Positions 33,306-46,389 of a stretch of 64,000 nt of DNA are shown piece by piece (position 1 is the stretch's first letter; each line of letters opens with the position of its first letter). A program made the translations under genes and the position numbers. The DNA is from Spirodela intermedia (taxonomy: Eukaryota; Streptophyta; Magnoliopsida; Alismatales; Araceae): contig LR746266.1 of assembly GCA_902729315.2 (NCBI GenBank), positions 4,908,759 through 4,972,758 on the forward strand. Reading direction: 5' to 3'. The notes under the pieces were generated by a model. That model was not told where the DNA came from. It ran no database searches and was given only the letters and a program-made list of their open reading frames with translations.

Positions 33306-34440
33306 AACAGTCAGTCGTAGGGTCCGTTTTAGAGAAACATTTGCAGAAGCGTCAACAGGGGGAGATAGAACGGCGACTGAGAGCGAGGTTAATGAGACTA
33401 AGGATAAAATAATGAGCGTTAGGCCAGAGAGATTGTCTCTCCTTCTTCCTTCCACCGCCCTTACAACTAAAAAATGAAATCAGCGACCCTCCGGAAAGCC
33501 CATGGACTTGGCTTTTTGTATATTTAATACAAACTGCTGGTCGCCGCTTCTTCTTCTTCTTCTTCTTCTTCTTCTTCTTCTTCTTCTTCTTCTTCTTCTT
33601 CTTCTTCTTCCTCTGATCAGACAGAACTAACAAACTCTGCAGAGGGGTAGGCTGCTCCCACTCCTCACTTTTCAAAACCTCAGGGACAACACGAGAATGG
33701 GGAGGGTTCCGATTATGGGATGGCCGAGAAGGTGGGCGGCGCCCCCAACGACCCGCCGCACATTCGATTCCAGCAGATGGATGATGGGACTCGGATTCTG
33801 CTGCGGCCCCCCAACGGTCTCTGGAGGCCATGTGTGTATACGCCGCCCCGCTGTCGGGGTCCAGACATGACGCCGCACAGCGGGCGCCGGCGCCGGTCCG
33901 CTGTGAGAACTGGATAAAATCCCAGAAGCAAACCTAACCCAGTCTGTCCGTCTGCGCGCGGCCGTCACGACGACTCTACTATGCTTCGGCTAGGCGACGC
34001 CGCCCGATTCGGGCAGGCGGCAGGCTACGGTTGGTCGGCCGGAGCCAATGGCCACCGCCGCCCGCGCGCCATGACTTCCTCGGACACGTTTGCTGCATAA
34101 ACAATCCGCTGGTTTAAGATGGTGATTACGTCTGTAATGTTTGCAGCCCCGGAAGGCGACCGGGCCCTGCTGTAAAGGAGACCCAAGACCCTCTTCTTTG
34201 GATTATGGCGGACGTCCCAAGATTTAGATCTCAAGAGATATTATCTTCGAAGATCATATGAGAACGAGATTAAAAAACCGTCTATCGATTATATGTTTAT
34301 TCCTCCTGGAATTGATTATCCGTTGATGTGCTTCCCCGTCAGCCAATGAAAAGCGAGGTCAGCGCTGGTCTGGTCTTCCCTGTCCGTCGTGTTCCCGAGC
34401 GCCGTCTCGCCCAACCGTAGGGGACGGGTGGCCAGTCGTA
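33306..34440. other. NAT-B upstream region
   Basis: Holds the (CTT)n tract at 33547-33610 and an AT-rich TATTAAATATAC-like stretch on the minus strand near 33515-33528 that could serve as a promoter element. A 65-codon plus-strand frame from 33720 is not recognised. None of this is present upstream of copy A. Confidence 0.4.
33547..33610. repeat. (CTT)n microsatellite upstream of NAT-B
   Basis: About 21 uninterrupted CTT repeats, 365-430 bases upstream of the NAT-B start codon. A poly-lysine reading frame across it is an artefact. Confidence 0.97.
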
Positions 34441-37400
34441 GTCTGCTAGTTGGGAAGCTCATCGGACCATGAACCTCCTACATCTCACGACAGACATACT
34501 TTAATCCATCTCGAAGAAATTCCGAGGTTGATCGTCCACAGAGAAAGGATCCGAGCCCGGTTGATCACCCGCTTCTCTCTCTCTCTCTCTCTCGACCACG
34601 GCGCCCGCGCGTCTCTTTCTTCATTAAGATAAATCGAACTGGAACGGGAAACAGACGAGAATGACGAGCAGACCAATGAGAGAGAATTAGACCTGGGCGA
34701 TGGATAAAGAAAGGGAGTCTATTGTTTTTCTGTCGTTATCCTCCTTCATGCACTCACATTAGAGAGAGAGAGACAGAGAGAGACAGAGAGAGACAGAGAT
34801 TGTGTGCTCGTGCACGCAAAGTATGATAGCGCTTTGACAGAGCAAAGTCTCTCCATTAGTCCAGTTAGTTTATTGATCAGTAGATAGCTGATTACGGAAC
34901 GCCGGTGCGGAGAAGGGTTTTGCGGGTACAGTGAAGGACCGGTGCCATCCGAAGGGTGGTTGAGGAAGCCGCATCAACCCTGAGATTTCTTAATCTTCAC
35001 ATAGAGAGATGCCGAATGCAGACAAGCAAATTGCTTACGAGAGTACGCAAGAATGAGCTGGTGGTCCGGCTGAACACCGCCAACGGTGCCCCCGCATGGA
35101 TGAGGGTTGGCGAGCGTCCCCTGGTTCAGCCCCTCGCCATCCACCAGCAACAAACCCCGACGCAGACAGAAGGACAATCAGTTGACCAAAGAAGCCGGCA
35201 GGAGCGGGGGAGGACGAAGAAGAGTAAGAAGAAGGATTGGGTGAAGTCGCCCGCACTTCGACGAGAATAGAGTCTACGCCCGCTGCGCCATCCCCGCCCT
35301 CCGCCTCAGAAAAAGAACGAGGTGCAAGGTAAATATAAATACTCATTTACCCTTGAAATAGCGGTTATAAAGAGGCTATAATTGTCAATTTTAGAGTACG
35401 ACCTCTATCTTGATATAAAATATGTTGACCACCTGGCCCACTTCAAAAGCCCGTGCTTACGCCCAATCATAGAAGCCCAATCCTGGAACTCTCTAGATGT
35501 GCACTCTATACATGTGATACCGTCGAACGTCCATCCTTCACAAAAGAGGCCATACATAAAATGTGAGGTGACATGCCCACTCGGCTAAGCAAAGGTCAAA
35601 TATGTTCGTCTTCCAACAATTTACACGGCGCTTCACCTCCTCGTCATATGGCTCTTCGCCTCTCCGTCAATTGGCGTTTGCCTCCCCATTGGTCCATCAT
35701 TCATCAAATTTGTGTGTGCGTGCCACACACATCTGCTTGTGCAGCCGCATGTTGTGCCAAACCGTTCTTGTGCCGCCGCCGTGTTGGTGTCGTGACACCC
35801 CGTGGCGCGCCCATTGAGGTTCCCCCCGACCCGGTAGTGTGTTCGGAAAGCCGTCTGTCCTCCCAGGCTTGCCATGTTGGTGCCGCTGCGCGCCATGTCG
35901 TCACGCGCCGTCTGGGTGCGTGCTGCACCGCCAAGGTTCATGGGCTTTCCTTGTGATCCCCATTCTGGCTCAGCGATGTTGCCCGCATGTGAGCCTCACT
36001 GCTCTACGTGCGTTGTGCCCATGCTTGCGCTTTCCTCCGTGCACACCACACGTCCCTTCATGTATCCTCCAATAAAATGTTGAAATGCCTCAATGTCAAA
36101 ACCAAAATGAGCATTGGCTAAGAACGAACTTTCTCAAATGGACTCAGTACGACGAATAAAATAGGTTCACATGGTAGGCTACGCCTTGTAAATCCGTCAA
36201 ATGGGCGACATCCCAAGAGGAAAGGAAGTGAGCCCATTAATAAAAATAAATGCCCTAATTTTGATATGAAATATAAATGATAAAAGAGTATAAATGATCA
36301 AATCTGCTCCTCCTCTCTCTCTCTCTCTCTCTCTCAATATATATATATACTAATAATAATACTTGTAGTAATATATTTGGAGTATGATTCGAGGATCAGG
36401 GTGAGGATGTCCTCTTAAGCACTGACAGGGTCAGATAACGATATCTGCATTGTGGACTGGCACGAGTTGGGCCTTTCTAGGGCAGCCATGCCTGTAGAAG
36501 ATACCCAGATCCATTTTGTTTGAGCGCGCAAGAAAATGATCTGGGCCCGCTGGCCAATTCCTCTTAAAATCCAAACCAGTAGAGGAAAATAATAACATAA
36601 AGGACTCGGTCTGCCTTCATAAAAAATCATCTTTTTTTTTTCTTTTTCTTTTTTAAAAGAGAGGGCGCGTGGTTTGTCTTGTCCTCGCATGATCTATACC
36701 CGTCGGCCCATATTTCTACCTGGGCCGCTCTCTCGAGCCCTTTGGGTTTGTTTACGATTCGGCCCAATTGAGCCTCGGATGCCTACCGTACACCGACAAT
36801 GAGCCTTCCGGCGCGACAGACGGCTCGTTGGCAGTGGAAGCGGACGAAGCGGGGTAGACGAGGGCCGAGACGGGACAGCTGTGCCTTGTTCACGAGTTGT
36901 TTCATCTGATTGTACGCCCATGGTGGGCATCGATTCCTCGGCAATTCAGCCAAGGGGGTTCGAGCCAAGAACAAGGCCGGAGAAAAATAGGCTTTTTTTT
37001 TTTTTTTTTTTTTACTCCCCCAGAAAAGTCCCGGGTTATCGACAAGATCCCCCGCAGGTCCCCATAAATCAGGTCATCCAGGGTTTATGCCACCCTGATT
37101 AGGTGGTCAATTGAAGATCACTGACGCGCTTAGAATACTACACTTTGGGCGTGCCAGAAGTTCCATTGAAATCGTGTAGAAGAGGAGAAGGCTGGTGACG
37201 GCAGTTCATGAGAAAGAATGTGAGAAAGAGGAGAAGGCGGGAGAGAGAAATGCGTTTTTCACTAACCAGGGCAGAATATGTCCATCTAACGCGTAAAATT
37301 GTATGCAGTGACGTTGAAAATTGTCACAAAATATGACGAGACAAAGCTCATTTTTCTCTTCTTTTTTTAGGTTTTTAATCACGACACGATGCTCCATGTT

Positions 37401-40400
37401 TCTCGTCTCTGGTACGAAAGAGACGTAACATGGAGGAGGCGAGACGTGGGAGTTTAGAATGCTACGGAAGTTCGGCTTAGTTTTAGAAGACTGTTAAAAA
37501 CAGTTTGCTCGTGGTCACAGCTTGAATGCTACGGAAAGAAAATTTAATGCTACTAGCTAGAGAGAGAGAGGGAGAGAGAATTCTTCGACTGCCCTCTTAC
37601 AGAGCATTCATCAGACGTTAAATTACTGGTTCTTACTCCTCGAATTTCGAATCGGCCGTTAAAATCTGACGCCTGTGGGTCATGTGGGTTTAAAGCTCTC
37701 TAGATTAGTTCTGCGAAGCCGGAGTCAGGGTTCTGGAACTTATCGCCCTAGAACGTTAGGAGGATCCTCAGCTACGTCGTTTTGGATTTTCCGGCGATTC
37801 ATACACGAAGGTTGCATTCTGGTGGGAATCTTGATTCGAATAGCTCACACATGCGAGCTCAAGAACATCGTAGAAAAGAAATAACCTTAGAATCAGACGA
37901 GCGCGAGGAGGGGGATGGGAAAGGCGAGGGTAGTTGGAGGTCTTAGCGTCTGCATGTGACTTGTTGTCGGTCGCTCAGATGGCAGGTGAGCCGCGGAAGA
38001 GGAGAGGCCCATCCGCCGCCTCGTTGACGAGTGCGTGCCGGAATAGGAACAGCCCCATTCTTCGTCATAGGATCCCTATACCGGGGGATTTGCTTCGCAC
38101 GCACATAAGATCCCCTCTCGTCTCCTGTCAGCGTCCGGAAAGATGTGTTCCCGAGGGCAGCTGCAGCATGGGACTGTGCTGGGTTTCCCTCCCTTCCGCT
38201 GCGGCACTCGTACCTCCCTCCACACGTTCTCTTTTCGTTCTTGGTCATTCCGGTTAATCGGACTCTCTCTCTCTCCCTCCCTCTCTCTCCTCCTCATTCT
38301 GGAAGTAGCTGGAAAGGTTTCGCAGGCCATAGACGATACGCGAAGCTACAGTCCAATAGATTCCAGAGGGGCTCTGGGGAGAGGCCCCAGCCTTGAGCTG
38401 GCCGCTGCCGGCGCCGGATCCATCCCCGAGGAACGGCTATCTACTCTGATTTCAAAAGCCTTTAATGCTCTCCTCTGGTCGAGCCAGTGCCACCTCCCCT
38501 CATGGGTCCCTAGTTGCACCACGCTGCGCGAATACACCGCCGTACGATCCAGAGGGAGGGCGAGGAGCTGCTATTTATTCTTCGCCTCCTACGACGGCCC
38601 AGTGCTTCACTCCCACTCGCGCCTGAGCGCGACGAGAGATCGAAAAAATTTAAGGCGGACAATCGGAAACAGCTCGTGGAAAGCCTCTGGAGATGAGTCG
38701 CTGCCGCCGTGGAATTGTTTTTCGGCGGAGAATTAACTCCAGAGGAGACGAAGTTGCCATTGACCAATCCGATGTAGCCGGGAACATTCATTTGAGTTCA
38801 CGAGATCTTAACACGGCGCGGGCCTCATCCGACTCGACTCCTCGATCTTGAGAATCCCCAGATATTTAATACCGCCTGCAGCTGAAGCAAGCACACCGAG
38901 CCCCTCGCCCTCTCGTCCTCCCCGTCTCCCGCTGGCGGGTTAGTCCCCGCCTGTCCGCTGCCGCCGTTAATAAACAAGGCCACCAAACATGGCCCCATCG
39001 CCCGCGCGGCGTAAGCAACAGTCTCCTCTTCCACCCGATAATCAGTGTTTCTAAACGCCAACGAGAGGGCGACTGGCGGCATCACAGCCACAACGGCTAC
39101 GACAGTTTAATATAAGTACTTCCGGGCTCATTGATGTGGGTGACTTACTAGGCAGAAAGGCACGGCCGCGGGCCCGGGCTTAACCTTGATTCCTTCGGGC
39201 CCATCGGGAGCAGAGATCCCCAGACTGAGTTTTGATGGAGGGTCATATTCGACTTGCTGGTATCCCCGCAGCCATCTCCCGTTCCCCCGTGCAATCTATC
39301 CGTCCAAACCAGGTTCGGCCCGGGGAGAGAGAGAGAGAGAGAGAGAGGAGTGCCTCTCAGTAGTAGTTAATAACCCTTTGTCTCTTCCTCCGGTTACCAC
39401 TTAAGGTTTGGACTGTCGGCGTCCCTCCCCCAGACTGCGCTCGTCACCCACCAATTTGACACCTCTGCACCAGTGGCCGCCCCGTACCAAGGAAGGAACG
39501 TTGACTGCTATTGCCAGGGCTCACATGGAGGATATGACACCCCCCTCCTCTCCTCTCAGCCCCCCGTGCTCTCGAAGGAATACAGCTCCTTTATTACCCC
39601 CCACCGCACCATCTCGAGTAACACTTCTCAAGTCCATCATTAAGCTCACCGCCGCCGGGCGTTGACAGCGAAGGCCCACGTACTGAGGAGCGCTTATTGG
39701 CCACGACGGGGCGAGGACAATCGATGTGCCTGTCCAATGGGGCCGGCAATCGACGGGGAGGTGTAGGCGGGAAAATCCGGCAAAGTAGCCGTCACTCCTC
39801 GGTTCTCGCTTATTTCTCCGCCGTCGGTCGTTGCTCCGCCAGCTGATCGCCGCCACGTCCTCGCACTCGCAGGGAACAAAAAGGGTAAAGAGAAAAGAGC
39901 AAGTAACACGGAGAGGAGGAAGGGTGGGGGAGAAAGGAAAAGCGTTATATTCAAAGCGTAGTAGAAAAGCATGCTGCTTTCCGTCGACGCCGAGCAAGCT
40001 CCAAGAACATCGCCGTCATGGTCCCCTCCGTTCGCCAGTTCAACCTCGCAGGTTTGACTTCTCGTCGGAGACTCGACGTACAACGAGCCAACGCGGCGGC
40101 CGGCCCGTGCCGCTTCTCGCCGGAGGTCCAGAGCCGCGCCACGTCGGGTACCGTCGTTTTGGCCCCTTCCAAACCGATACGACAAAGCATCCGCCGCTCG
40201 GCGAGACTTGCGCGAAATCGTATCCAAGTTCCATTTAATTTCCGCCGCCCAAATCTAAATTCTTGAAGGGACCGTATGCTGAGTGGGCGCCGCCAGCTGT
40301 AAAATCTACGTGATGTTCGACTGATCCGGATCGGACGAATGCCCTGGCGCATGGGAAGACCACCATGGTCCTCATGCCCGTGGTGCACAATCCACCCACC

Positions 40401-40962
40401 CTCTCCCCTAGTGAACTGGTCCGCCGGCTCTGGCAACCTTCGCCGCGGTCTTGCCCGAGCCCACAGATCACGAGACCCCATAAGCCGCTGCCTCAAGGGA
40501 ATACGTTCGAAAAATGGATATTGGGCAGTCCAGAGGGAGAGAGAGAGAGAGAGAGAGTCTCCAGAAAGAAGGTAGAAGGAAGCTCTGATAACTGTAGCAG
40601 CGACGTTTTGCCGTCTCTCTGGGCGATTACCAGTATGAGCTCCGCCAGAGTCGTATATCCCGCTAGCGTGCAGGGCAGGTCGCCGTCGGTACGCAGATTT
40701 TAGGGCAAGAATTATAAATTTTTACGGCGTTTTTTGATAGCATGCGGCTCAATAAAGTCAGAAGATGGAGGTAAAAGAAGAAGTGGCAGCTCCCTCGGCC
40801 GCGGTTCTGGGTTGTATCGTTATTGCACTGTACTTACGACGGGGACGGGGACGGAGACAAGGTTGAGACACCCCGACAGCTCGTTCCGCGCCGGCCCGGG
40901 CTAATGAATTCGCGCAGACGAATCCGGGGGCGGAGAGGTGTGGAGCGTAACTCGGACCACCC
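34441..40962. other. Gene-poor stretch with no recognised gene
   Basis: Many GC-rich open frames occur on both strands, for example 34956-35270 plus, 35573-35956 plus, 38143-38736 plus, 39694-40496 minus. None shows a conserved motif I know or forms a credible exon chain. Microsatellites lie at 34573-34593 (CT), 34763-34797 (GA), 36312-36335 (CT), 39325-39348 (GA) and 40528-40557 (GA). A run of 23 T lies at 36992-37014, just after a Pol III B-box-like GGTTCGAGCC (36957). Sequence at 35380-36090 looks like repeat DNA. Confidence 0.4.
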
Positions 40963-42417
40963 CTAGAGAGGTTTGCCATCATCATCAACATGGCTTGCGC
41001 CGCTGATGGTGGCGATCAGTCTTCGCCGCTTCGTGGGGGGGGAGGGCTCCGGGGGAGTGGCCGTTTCGGAGGCGGATTTCTGGGTGTCGCAGCTCCCGCA
41101 TGCGGCAGCATCGAGCACGCCGGCGGGGCTCTGCGGCGCCGGCCGCTTGAACGGGGCCGCCGTGACCATCCCGTAGACGACAAACAACTGGCGGCAATCG
41201 TCCACCATCTCCTGCGATGATGTGATCAAGGGCGAAGAGAAAACCAAATTGAGGAGACAATAAAAAACGCTTTGATCTTTTTGGCAATTTGATTTATTCG
41301 AGACGACTTAGAAGAGAGAAGAAAGAAGGGAGACCAACATGATAAAGTACCTTGGTGACGATATCGAAGAACGGTGAGGAGTCCTCGATGTTCTCGCCGA
41401 AGGCGCAGAGAAGAGCGGCCGCTGCCACCGCCGATGGCCGGAAGCCCAAGAAATCGACGACTGCAGATACATAATCAACAAAACTCCTGTTTAGAGGAAG
41501 GTTGCAATGCGAAGCGGGTTCATACAGCTGGAAAGCCCCCTCTTTGTACATTTGTGAACGCTGGCGTACCATGGTGGCTGACGAGAATGAGGTTCGATGC
41601 CCGGCGAAGCAGCGGCAGGCAGCCCTCGCCTTCGGTGCAGTCGGTGGGAAGCAGGCTACCGAAGTAGCTCACAAAATCGAAAGGCGTCACGGAGCGCATC
41701 CGCCACTGAAGGGCAGCCATTAGCAAGAGTTCCATCCGCCGCACGGTCCGCGGCTCAAACACGTACCGCGGATCCAGAATCTGCAAGTCGACGAGCAGCG
41801 GGACGTGGGTCTCCTCAATCTTCGCGGCGACCGAGAGGCACGCGACGGAGAGCAGCTGCCACGGCCACCCAAGTCCTCTCTGCGACGGGTGGTGGCCCTT
41901 AATATTTCCATCGCCATGGCGTAAATACCGTATAGTGAAATTCGGTACCTACCGGCAGCGCCTGCGAGGAGAGGAACCGATCGAGATAGTTGATGGCTAG
42001 GGACGCCGTAACGGGTAGAAACCGATAGAAGGCATGAACCTGGATGGAACGAAAGGAATAAAAAGGCGGCATATTGAAGTGTACTTCTCATCCATCATCC
42101 TATTCAGCACATGCGAGTGGTTTGTGGAGGTGATTTATTGCCTCGAGGATCCAGTTGATGGCGCTCTGGCGGGCAGTGCAGTCGAGGGAGCCGTCCTGGA
42201 AGCGGGCAATGTAGTCGGAGCGAGGCATGTGCTGGAGCTCCGTAGCGAAGAGGTCGTCGATCGGGCGATGGGGTTCGCTGAATGAAGAAGGCAGGATCAT
42301 GACCTGCGACGGGGAGGCCGACGACGACGGGTACTCCCACTCCGCGCCGTCCCAAGAGGCGACATCGTCGGCATCCTCGGCACAGAAGAGGCTCGACGCC
42401 AGAGGGAAGGGCTGCAT
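40963..42417 (-). CDS. D-type cyclin
   Basis: Partner of CDKA at the G1/S transition; it drives phosphorylation of the retinoblastoma-related protein. Five exons: 42417-42142, 42039-41953, 41879-41570, 41460-41351 and 41211-40963 (343 aa), all in phase. The Rb-binding LxCxE motif is present as LFCAE at residues 10-14. The cyclin box runs through SDYIARFQDGSLDCTARQ, INWILE/VHAFYRF, INYLDRFLSSQALP, LLSVACLSVAAKIEETHVPL and YVFEPRTVRRMELLLMAALQ to the C-terminal fold. The tail is rich in Pro/Ser/Thr and ends with KRRR. The first intron begins GC rather than GT (GAG/GCAATA). Other introns are GT-AG. It is most like CYCD2/CYCD4-type cyclins as I recall them; the subclass is not certain. Confidence 0.93.
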
Positions 42418-45400
42418 TGCGGACACTCGCTCGGGAGAGCCGAGTCACTGGCCACCCACCGGCATTCGTCAGCGGCAGAGGTCTGTACGAAGGCTCCTTC
42501 CCCACCGCGACCGTGGATGATGCTGGGGGAATAAGCAGAGGCCTCGGCAGGGACCTGGCGCATCAGCATGGGAGAAGAGAGGAGACAAGGATGAGGGAGA
42601 GAAAGAGAGAGAGAGACAAAGGAAGCCCTCTCCCTTCTTCCCCTGTCTCCGCGCAGGAGCGGCCCTGCAGTGTTGTTTGCCGCTGCCTTCGGAGCAGCGC
42701 CAGTTATCAGAAGAGGCGACGCTTTGCGTGGACCGAAGAGCGGCGCTGGGTCACCCTTTAGGCACGTCTTCACAGGATTTTCCCCATCAGACATCAAATG
42801 ACTGCCATGTCCTTGGCTTGTCTCCCCAGTCCGGAGCTGCCCATTCGAGCAAGGAATGATGCTGCGATCCGCCCACAGACCACCCTCAAAGGAACGGTCT
42901 ATTACCATTAGCTCGATTTTTTCCCTCTCAATTATTTCGAAATCCTCAAAAAGAACGGGCATCAATTCATAACCTTTTAAATTTTAAAGATGGAAAGAAG
43001 AAGATCTTCGGATTTCCTTCTGTATCAAGTTCGGAACCGGTCAACGGCATTACAACTTGCTCGACGCACAGAGGCTCGTGATGGCCCCAATGGATCGATC
43101 ACTCATTACCCAAGTGCGAGGTTCGACGAGGCCGAGTGTGAATCGGGGAGTCCTGGAGCAGTCATCGAGGGCTAGTATCATCAGTCAGATCCCCGTGATG
43201 AATGAATCAAGAACCCAAATTGAGCAGACGTGCCTCGATTATACCACATGTGTCGTCGAGCAAGCAGGCCCACATAACCTGAAGCCCACGTGGAGTCCCA
43301 TTAGTAGCATTGAAACTATGAATATGTTCCACATTAATTTCCTTGTACCAACTTCTTCTTCTCGTTGAGCACTGCCCGTGTTTAATCCGAGCCATCGTCC
43401 ATGCTATTGGGCTCCCCCCATGCTCTCCACTCGACAAAAATACCCTTAAGTTCACTGCACATTTAGTCGCCTGCTTTGCCCACACCAGTTGGAACCAATT
43501 GGCCACGATTTTATTTTCTCAAATAATGCCGTAATATTCAAATGCAATCCGTCGTGTGGAATTCGATTGCTAAGCTTGGCTACTTAGCCCATTTAAGTGC
43601 TGTTAGTCCAGTCAAAGAGTAATCTTCGGTCATGATCATAAACTAAAATTTTCTTGATTGTAAGTAGTGCGGCCTCCTCTCTTTTACATCTCTGACTCTT
43701 ATTTTTATCCAAAAAAATATGAGTCGGCGAAAATTAGACAACCTGACGAACATCAAGGACGCCTTTTAAAGTTGGGCATGTTTTCTGATGACATTATGGA
43801 AATGCACGAGAAATTATGAAATTTTTAATGACGGTTCACGTTCTCTCTATATCTGATCAGTTGCGACTTCTCATTAGTTCTTCCTCATCCGGTTTCGATT
43901 GTATTTTCTGAGCGTGTTGTCAAGGAATCGTATTGCTTATCATCGAGAGCCATGAGCTTGGGCTCAGCAGGAGATTATTCACTAAACTGATTCTCTACGA
44001 CTGGTGGAAGTATGCTTGTCGGTATTTCCAATAGCTATGCTCTTCCCCATTTATCAGCATTTTAATGGGTGTATTTCCGTCACAGTATCATTCGAGAGGC
44101 CCGTTAAGTTGGTAAATTCCAGTCCACAAACCACATCACGTTGGTCTTCGAATAATCCACAAACAAGACTGTTACTCTCGTTAAGGAAACCCATTACTCT
44201 CGCCTGTACAAAGATTCTAAGTAATTCCAATCTGAGGCAAAAAACCCTTCTTGGACTATTGATTTTGACCGGTCAAAACCAGTTAGGCTATTGAAAACCA
44301 GTTAGTCCTACTAGATTCTTATATGTGTCTCCCTTTCTCTCTCTTTCTCTCTCTCCCCTCTACTGTTGTTAAGAATTTTGATGTCGGCAAATAAAAATAA
44401 AAAGAAAAATAAATTTGAGTCACACTACTAGTTAGGTGAATATCTAAATTATTATATAGACTATATTTCTTGTTTGGTTATACTTTTGAACTATAAGTCA
44501 GTCATACATAAAGTGACTCAAACAAAGAAACTTGAATAAATAAATAAATAAAATTTTAGAATAAAATCACTAAAAAGACATGGAAATCAGCCCAAGCCTT
44601 GCACATGTCAATCCAAAAGTCAACATTGGCGAGTAGACACAGAAATAGACCAATCAAATTTAGGAGAGAGAAAATTACTGAAGAAGAACCATTGAGTCAA
44701 ACTTAGGAGAGAGAGAGAGAACTGAAGATATCTCTGTAAAATCAAACATTATTGCAATCAACATCAATTTACAAGTAAGAGAATCACTAATTATGTGCAA
44801 TGCCATGTAACATGTCAAATGATCAAAATAATCAGAAATGAAATATGTAAAGAATATTTTACTAACAAGAATTGAAAATTATTTGCTTGAAAGGTAGTCA
44901 ACTAAGTAGGCTAATAACACATAATGTTACATGGGTCAACTCATGAGTTGACTCTAGAAATATCACTCATTTGAATTCAATTGATCAATTTCTTAGGCTT
45001 TATAAATACTAACTATATGAATCTTGAAGATATATTAACACCACATCAAATTGATACATTTTTGCTTCAAATTCTCATTCACCTTTTATATCAAATGATA
45101 TGGCTCTCAAATTTCCTTGACTAAAAAATCCTACCAAATTTAAAAATTTATTCTATTAATTACATGAATAAATTGTAAACTATGTTGGGGTATTAAATGT
45201 ATATTATTTTGACAATGAAAAACATTGAGAAGACTAACTAAATATTGAATTATGCTTGTTGGATGTTATGCTTGATTTATGATACATGATCATGAGCTTA
45301 ATTGAATATAAATTTTGAGATAAATCAAAGTAATAATGTCAAATATTTAAATAATAACTCAAGAAATATACTTGTGACTGAAAATGCTGAAGATTTTTTC

Positions 45401-45520
45401 CAAGTGAAATTATTATTTATATCATCTTATAGAAAGTATCAATATAGAAACTACCAAAATGAGAAAGTAGTGATTAGCACATTAGAATATAAAATTATTA
45501 AAGTAAAATATGACAATGAA
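42418..45520. other. Cyclin upstream region and AT-rich spacer
   Basis: 42418-42965 is GC-rich leader or promoter of the cyclin gene, with a GA run near 42596-42618. From 42970 onward only short unrecognised frames occur. The stretch 43050-43510 has the look of old transposon sequence, and 44300-45520 is AT-rich. Confidence 0.4.
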
Positions 45521-45524
45521 ATCT

Positions 45525-45715
45525 TATTCTCATGAGATTCAGCCAATTGTCTCGATTATGGAATATCATTGAGAAATAGGAATCCATGTTATCAAAGGAT
45601 TTTCTGCGATTATTTCTAGTATGGAATGAGTCAATCATCCACTTTGATATCTTATTGAACAAAAATCGTAATATTGTTCTTCCATTTATCAAGAATTTCA
45701 GTCTTTGGATTCTAC
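45525..45715 (-). pseudogene. ycf2: Plastid ycf2 fragment in nuclear DNA
   Basis: On the minus strand a frame reads [20 protein letters not shown] followed by [17 protein letters not shown] and SYFSMIFHN. This matches a mid-protein part of chloroplast Ycf2 as I remember it, with several substitutions. Only about 60 codons are present, so it is a dead nuclear copy of plastid DNA. Confidence 0.75.
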
Positions 45716-45965
45716 ACAATTTCCTTCAGATTGAGTCAACATCCGTCATGGTGAAAAAGTCATTCTATTCAAAGAATCCTCGTTCCAGAATCGTACTTGA
45801 GAATTTCATCTCATACGGCTCCTCCTTTCTGTGCATAGTACTAAAAGGAATAATCCGTGGGATCAATAAATCAAAATATCCTTTTTTTTATGAACTAATA
45901 GGGGCTGGTATTTTTACAAGAAATCTCTGGCCATCCTTCCCACAAGAGGTTTTTTATTAACAACA
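45716..45965 (-). pseudogene. ycf3: Plastid ycf3 intron/exon 2 fragment
   Basis: Minus strand 45825-45790 reads GAGCCGTATGAGATGAAA...CTCAAGTACG, the domain V hairpin of a plastid group II intron. About 45 bases further comes GATGTTGACTCAATCTGAAG, which resembles the start of ycf3 exon 2 (MSAQSEGN). So this is the 3' end of ycf3 intron 1 plus a few exon 2 codons, joined straight to the ycf2 fragment. Confidence 0.6.
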
Positions 45966-46119
45966 ATCATATGAGTATTAGATAGAAATGGTAACTCCAA
46001 TAATTCCTTCGTCCCTATTAATATAAATAAATAATATTAATTATAAATTATATAATTATAAATATCATATCATTTCGTTTTTTTTTAAATAAAAATATTT
46101 ATCATTTTATAAACTCAAA

Positions 46120-46385
46120 AACAGAAAAAATGAAGATTAATATAAAAGATAAATAAAAAAAGAGATAAGATGAGATTCACCCTCCTCCTACAAAATATTT
46201 ATTTGCTTCACCTCCTAAGAAAGTTATAACCCCAACACTGTTTGTAATTCCATCAATTATGTATCTATCAAAAAAATGAGTTAGTTTAACTAATTCTCTT
46301 ATACTTTGAGTTATTACATTTGCATAGAATAAATCTATATAACCACGATTATAGGACCAATTGTATATGTGATCATGGTATTATA
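46120..46385 (-). pseudogene. ndhF: Plastid ndhF 3' fragment
   Basis: Minus strand reads [12 protein letters not shown], then [19 protein letters not shown], then VGGG-stop-ISSYLFFY. This matches the C-terminal part of chloroplast NdhF, with one in-frame TGA where Arg (CGA) is expected. A broken nuclear copy in the same orientation as the ycf3 and ycf2 pieces. Confidence 0.8.
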
Positions 46386-46389
46386 GTAT

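Noticed and set aside
33352-33831. 159-codon minus-strand frame with a long poly-lysine run
   Set aside because: The lysine run is the (CTT)n tract; the flanks match nothing and the frame overlaps NAT-B upstream sequence.
38143-38736. 197-codon plus-strand frame
   Set aside because: GC-rich, no recognised domain, no ATG-context or intron support, and competing frames on the other strand. Probably composition.
39694-40496. Overlapping 177- and 181-codon minus-strand frames
   Set aside because: Two frames open at once in GC-rich DNA with no family motif; no exon chain could be made.
42297-42965. 222-codon minus-strand frame upstream of the cyclin
   Set aside because: Overlaps cyclin exon 1 in another frame and starts in the leader region. 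Treated as a shadow.
45586-45960. 124-codon plus-strand frame that looked like a new membrane protein
   Set aside because: It is the antisense of plastid ycf2 and ycf3 fragments; the minus-strand reading matches known plastid sequence.
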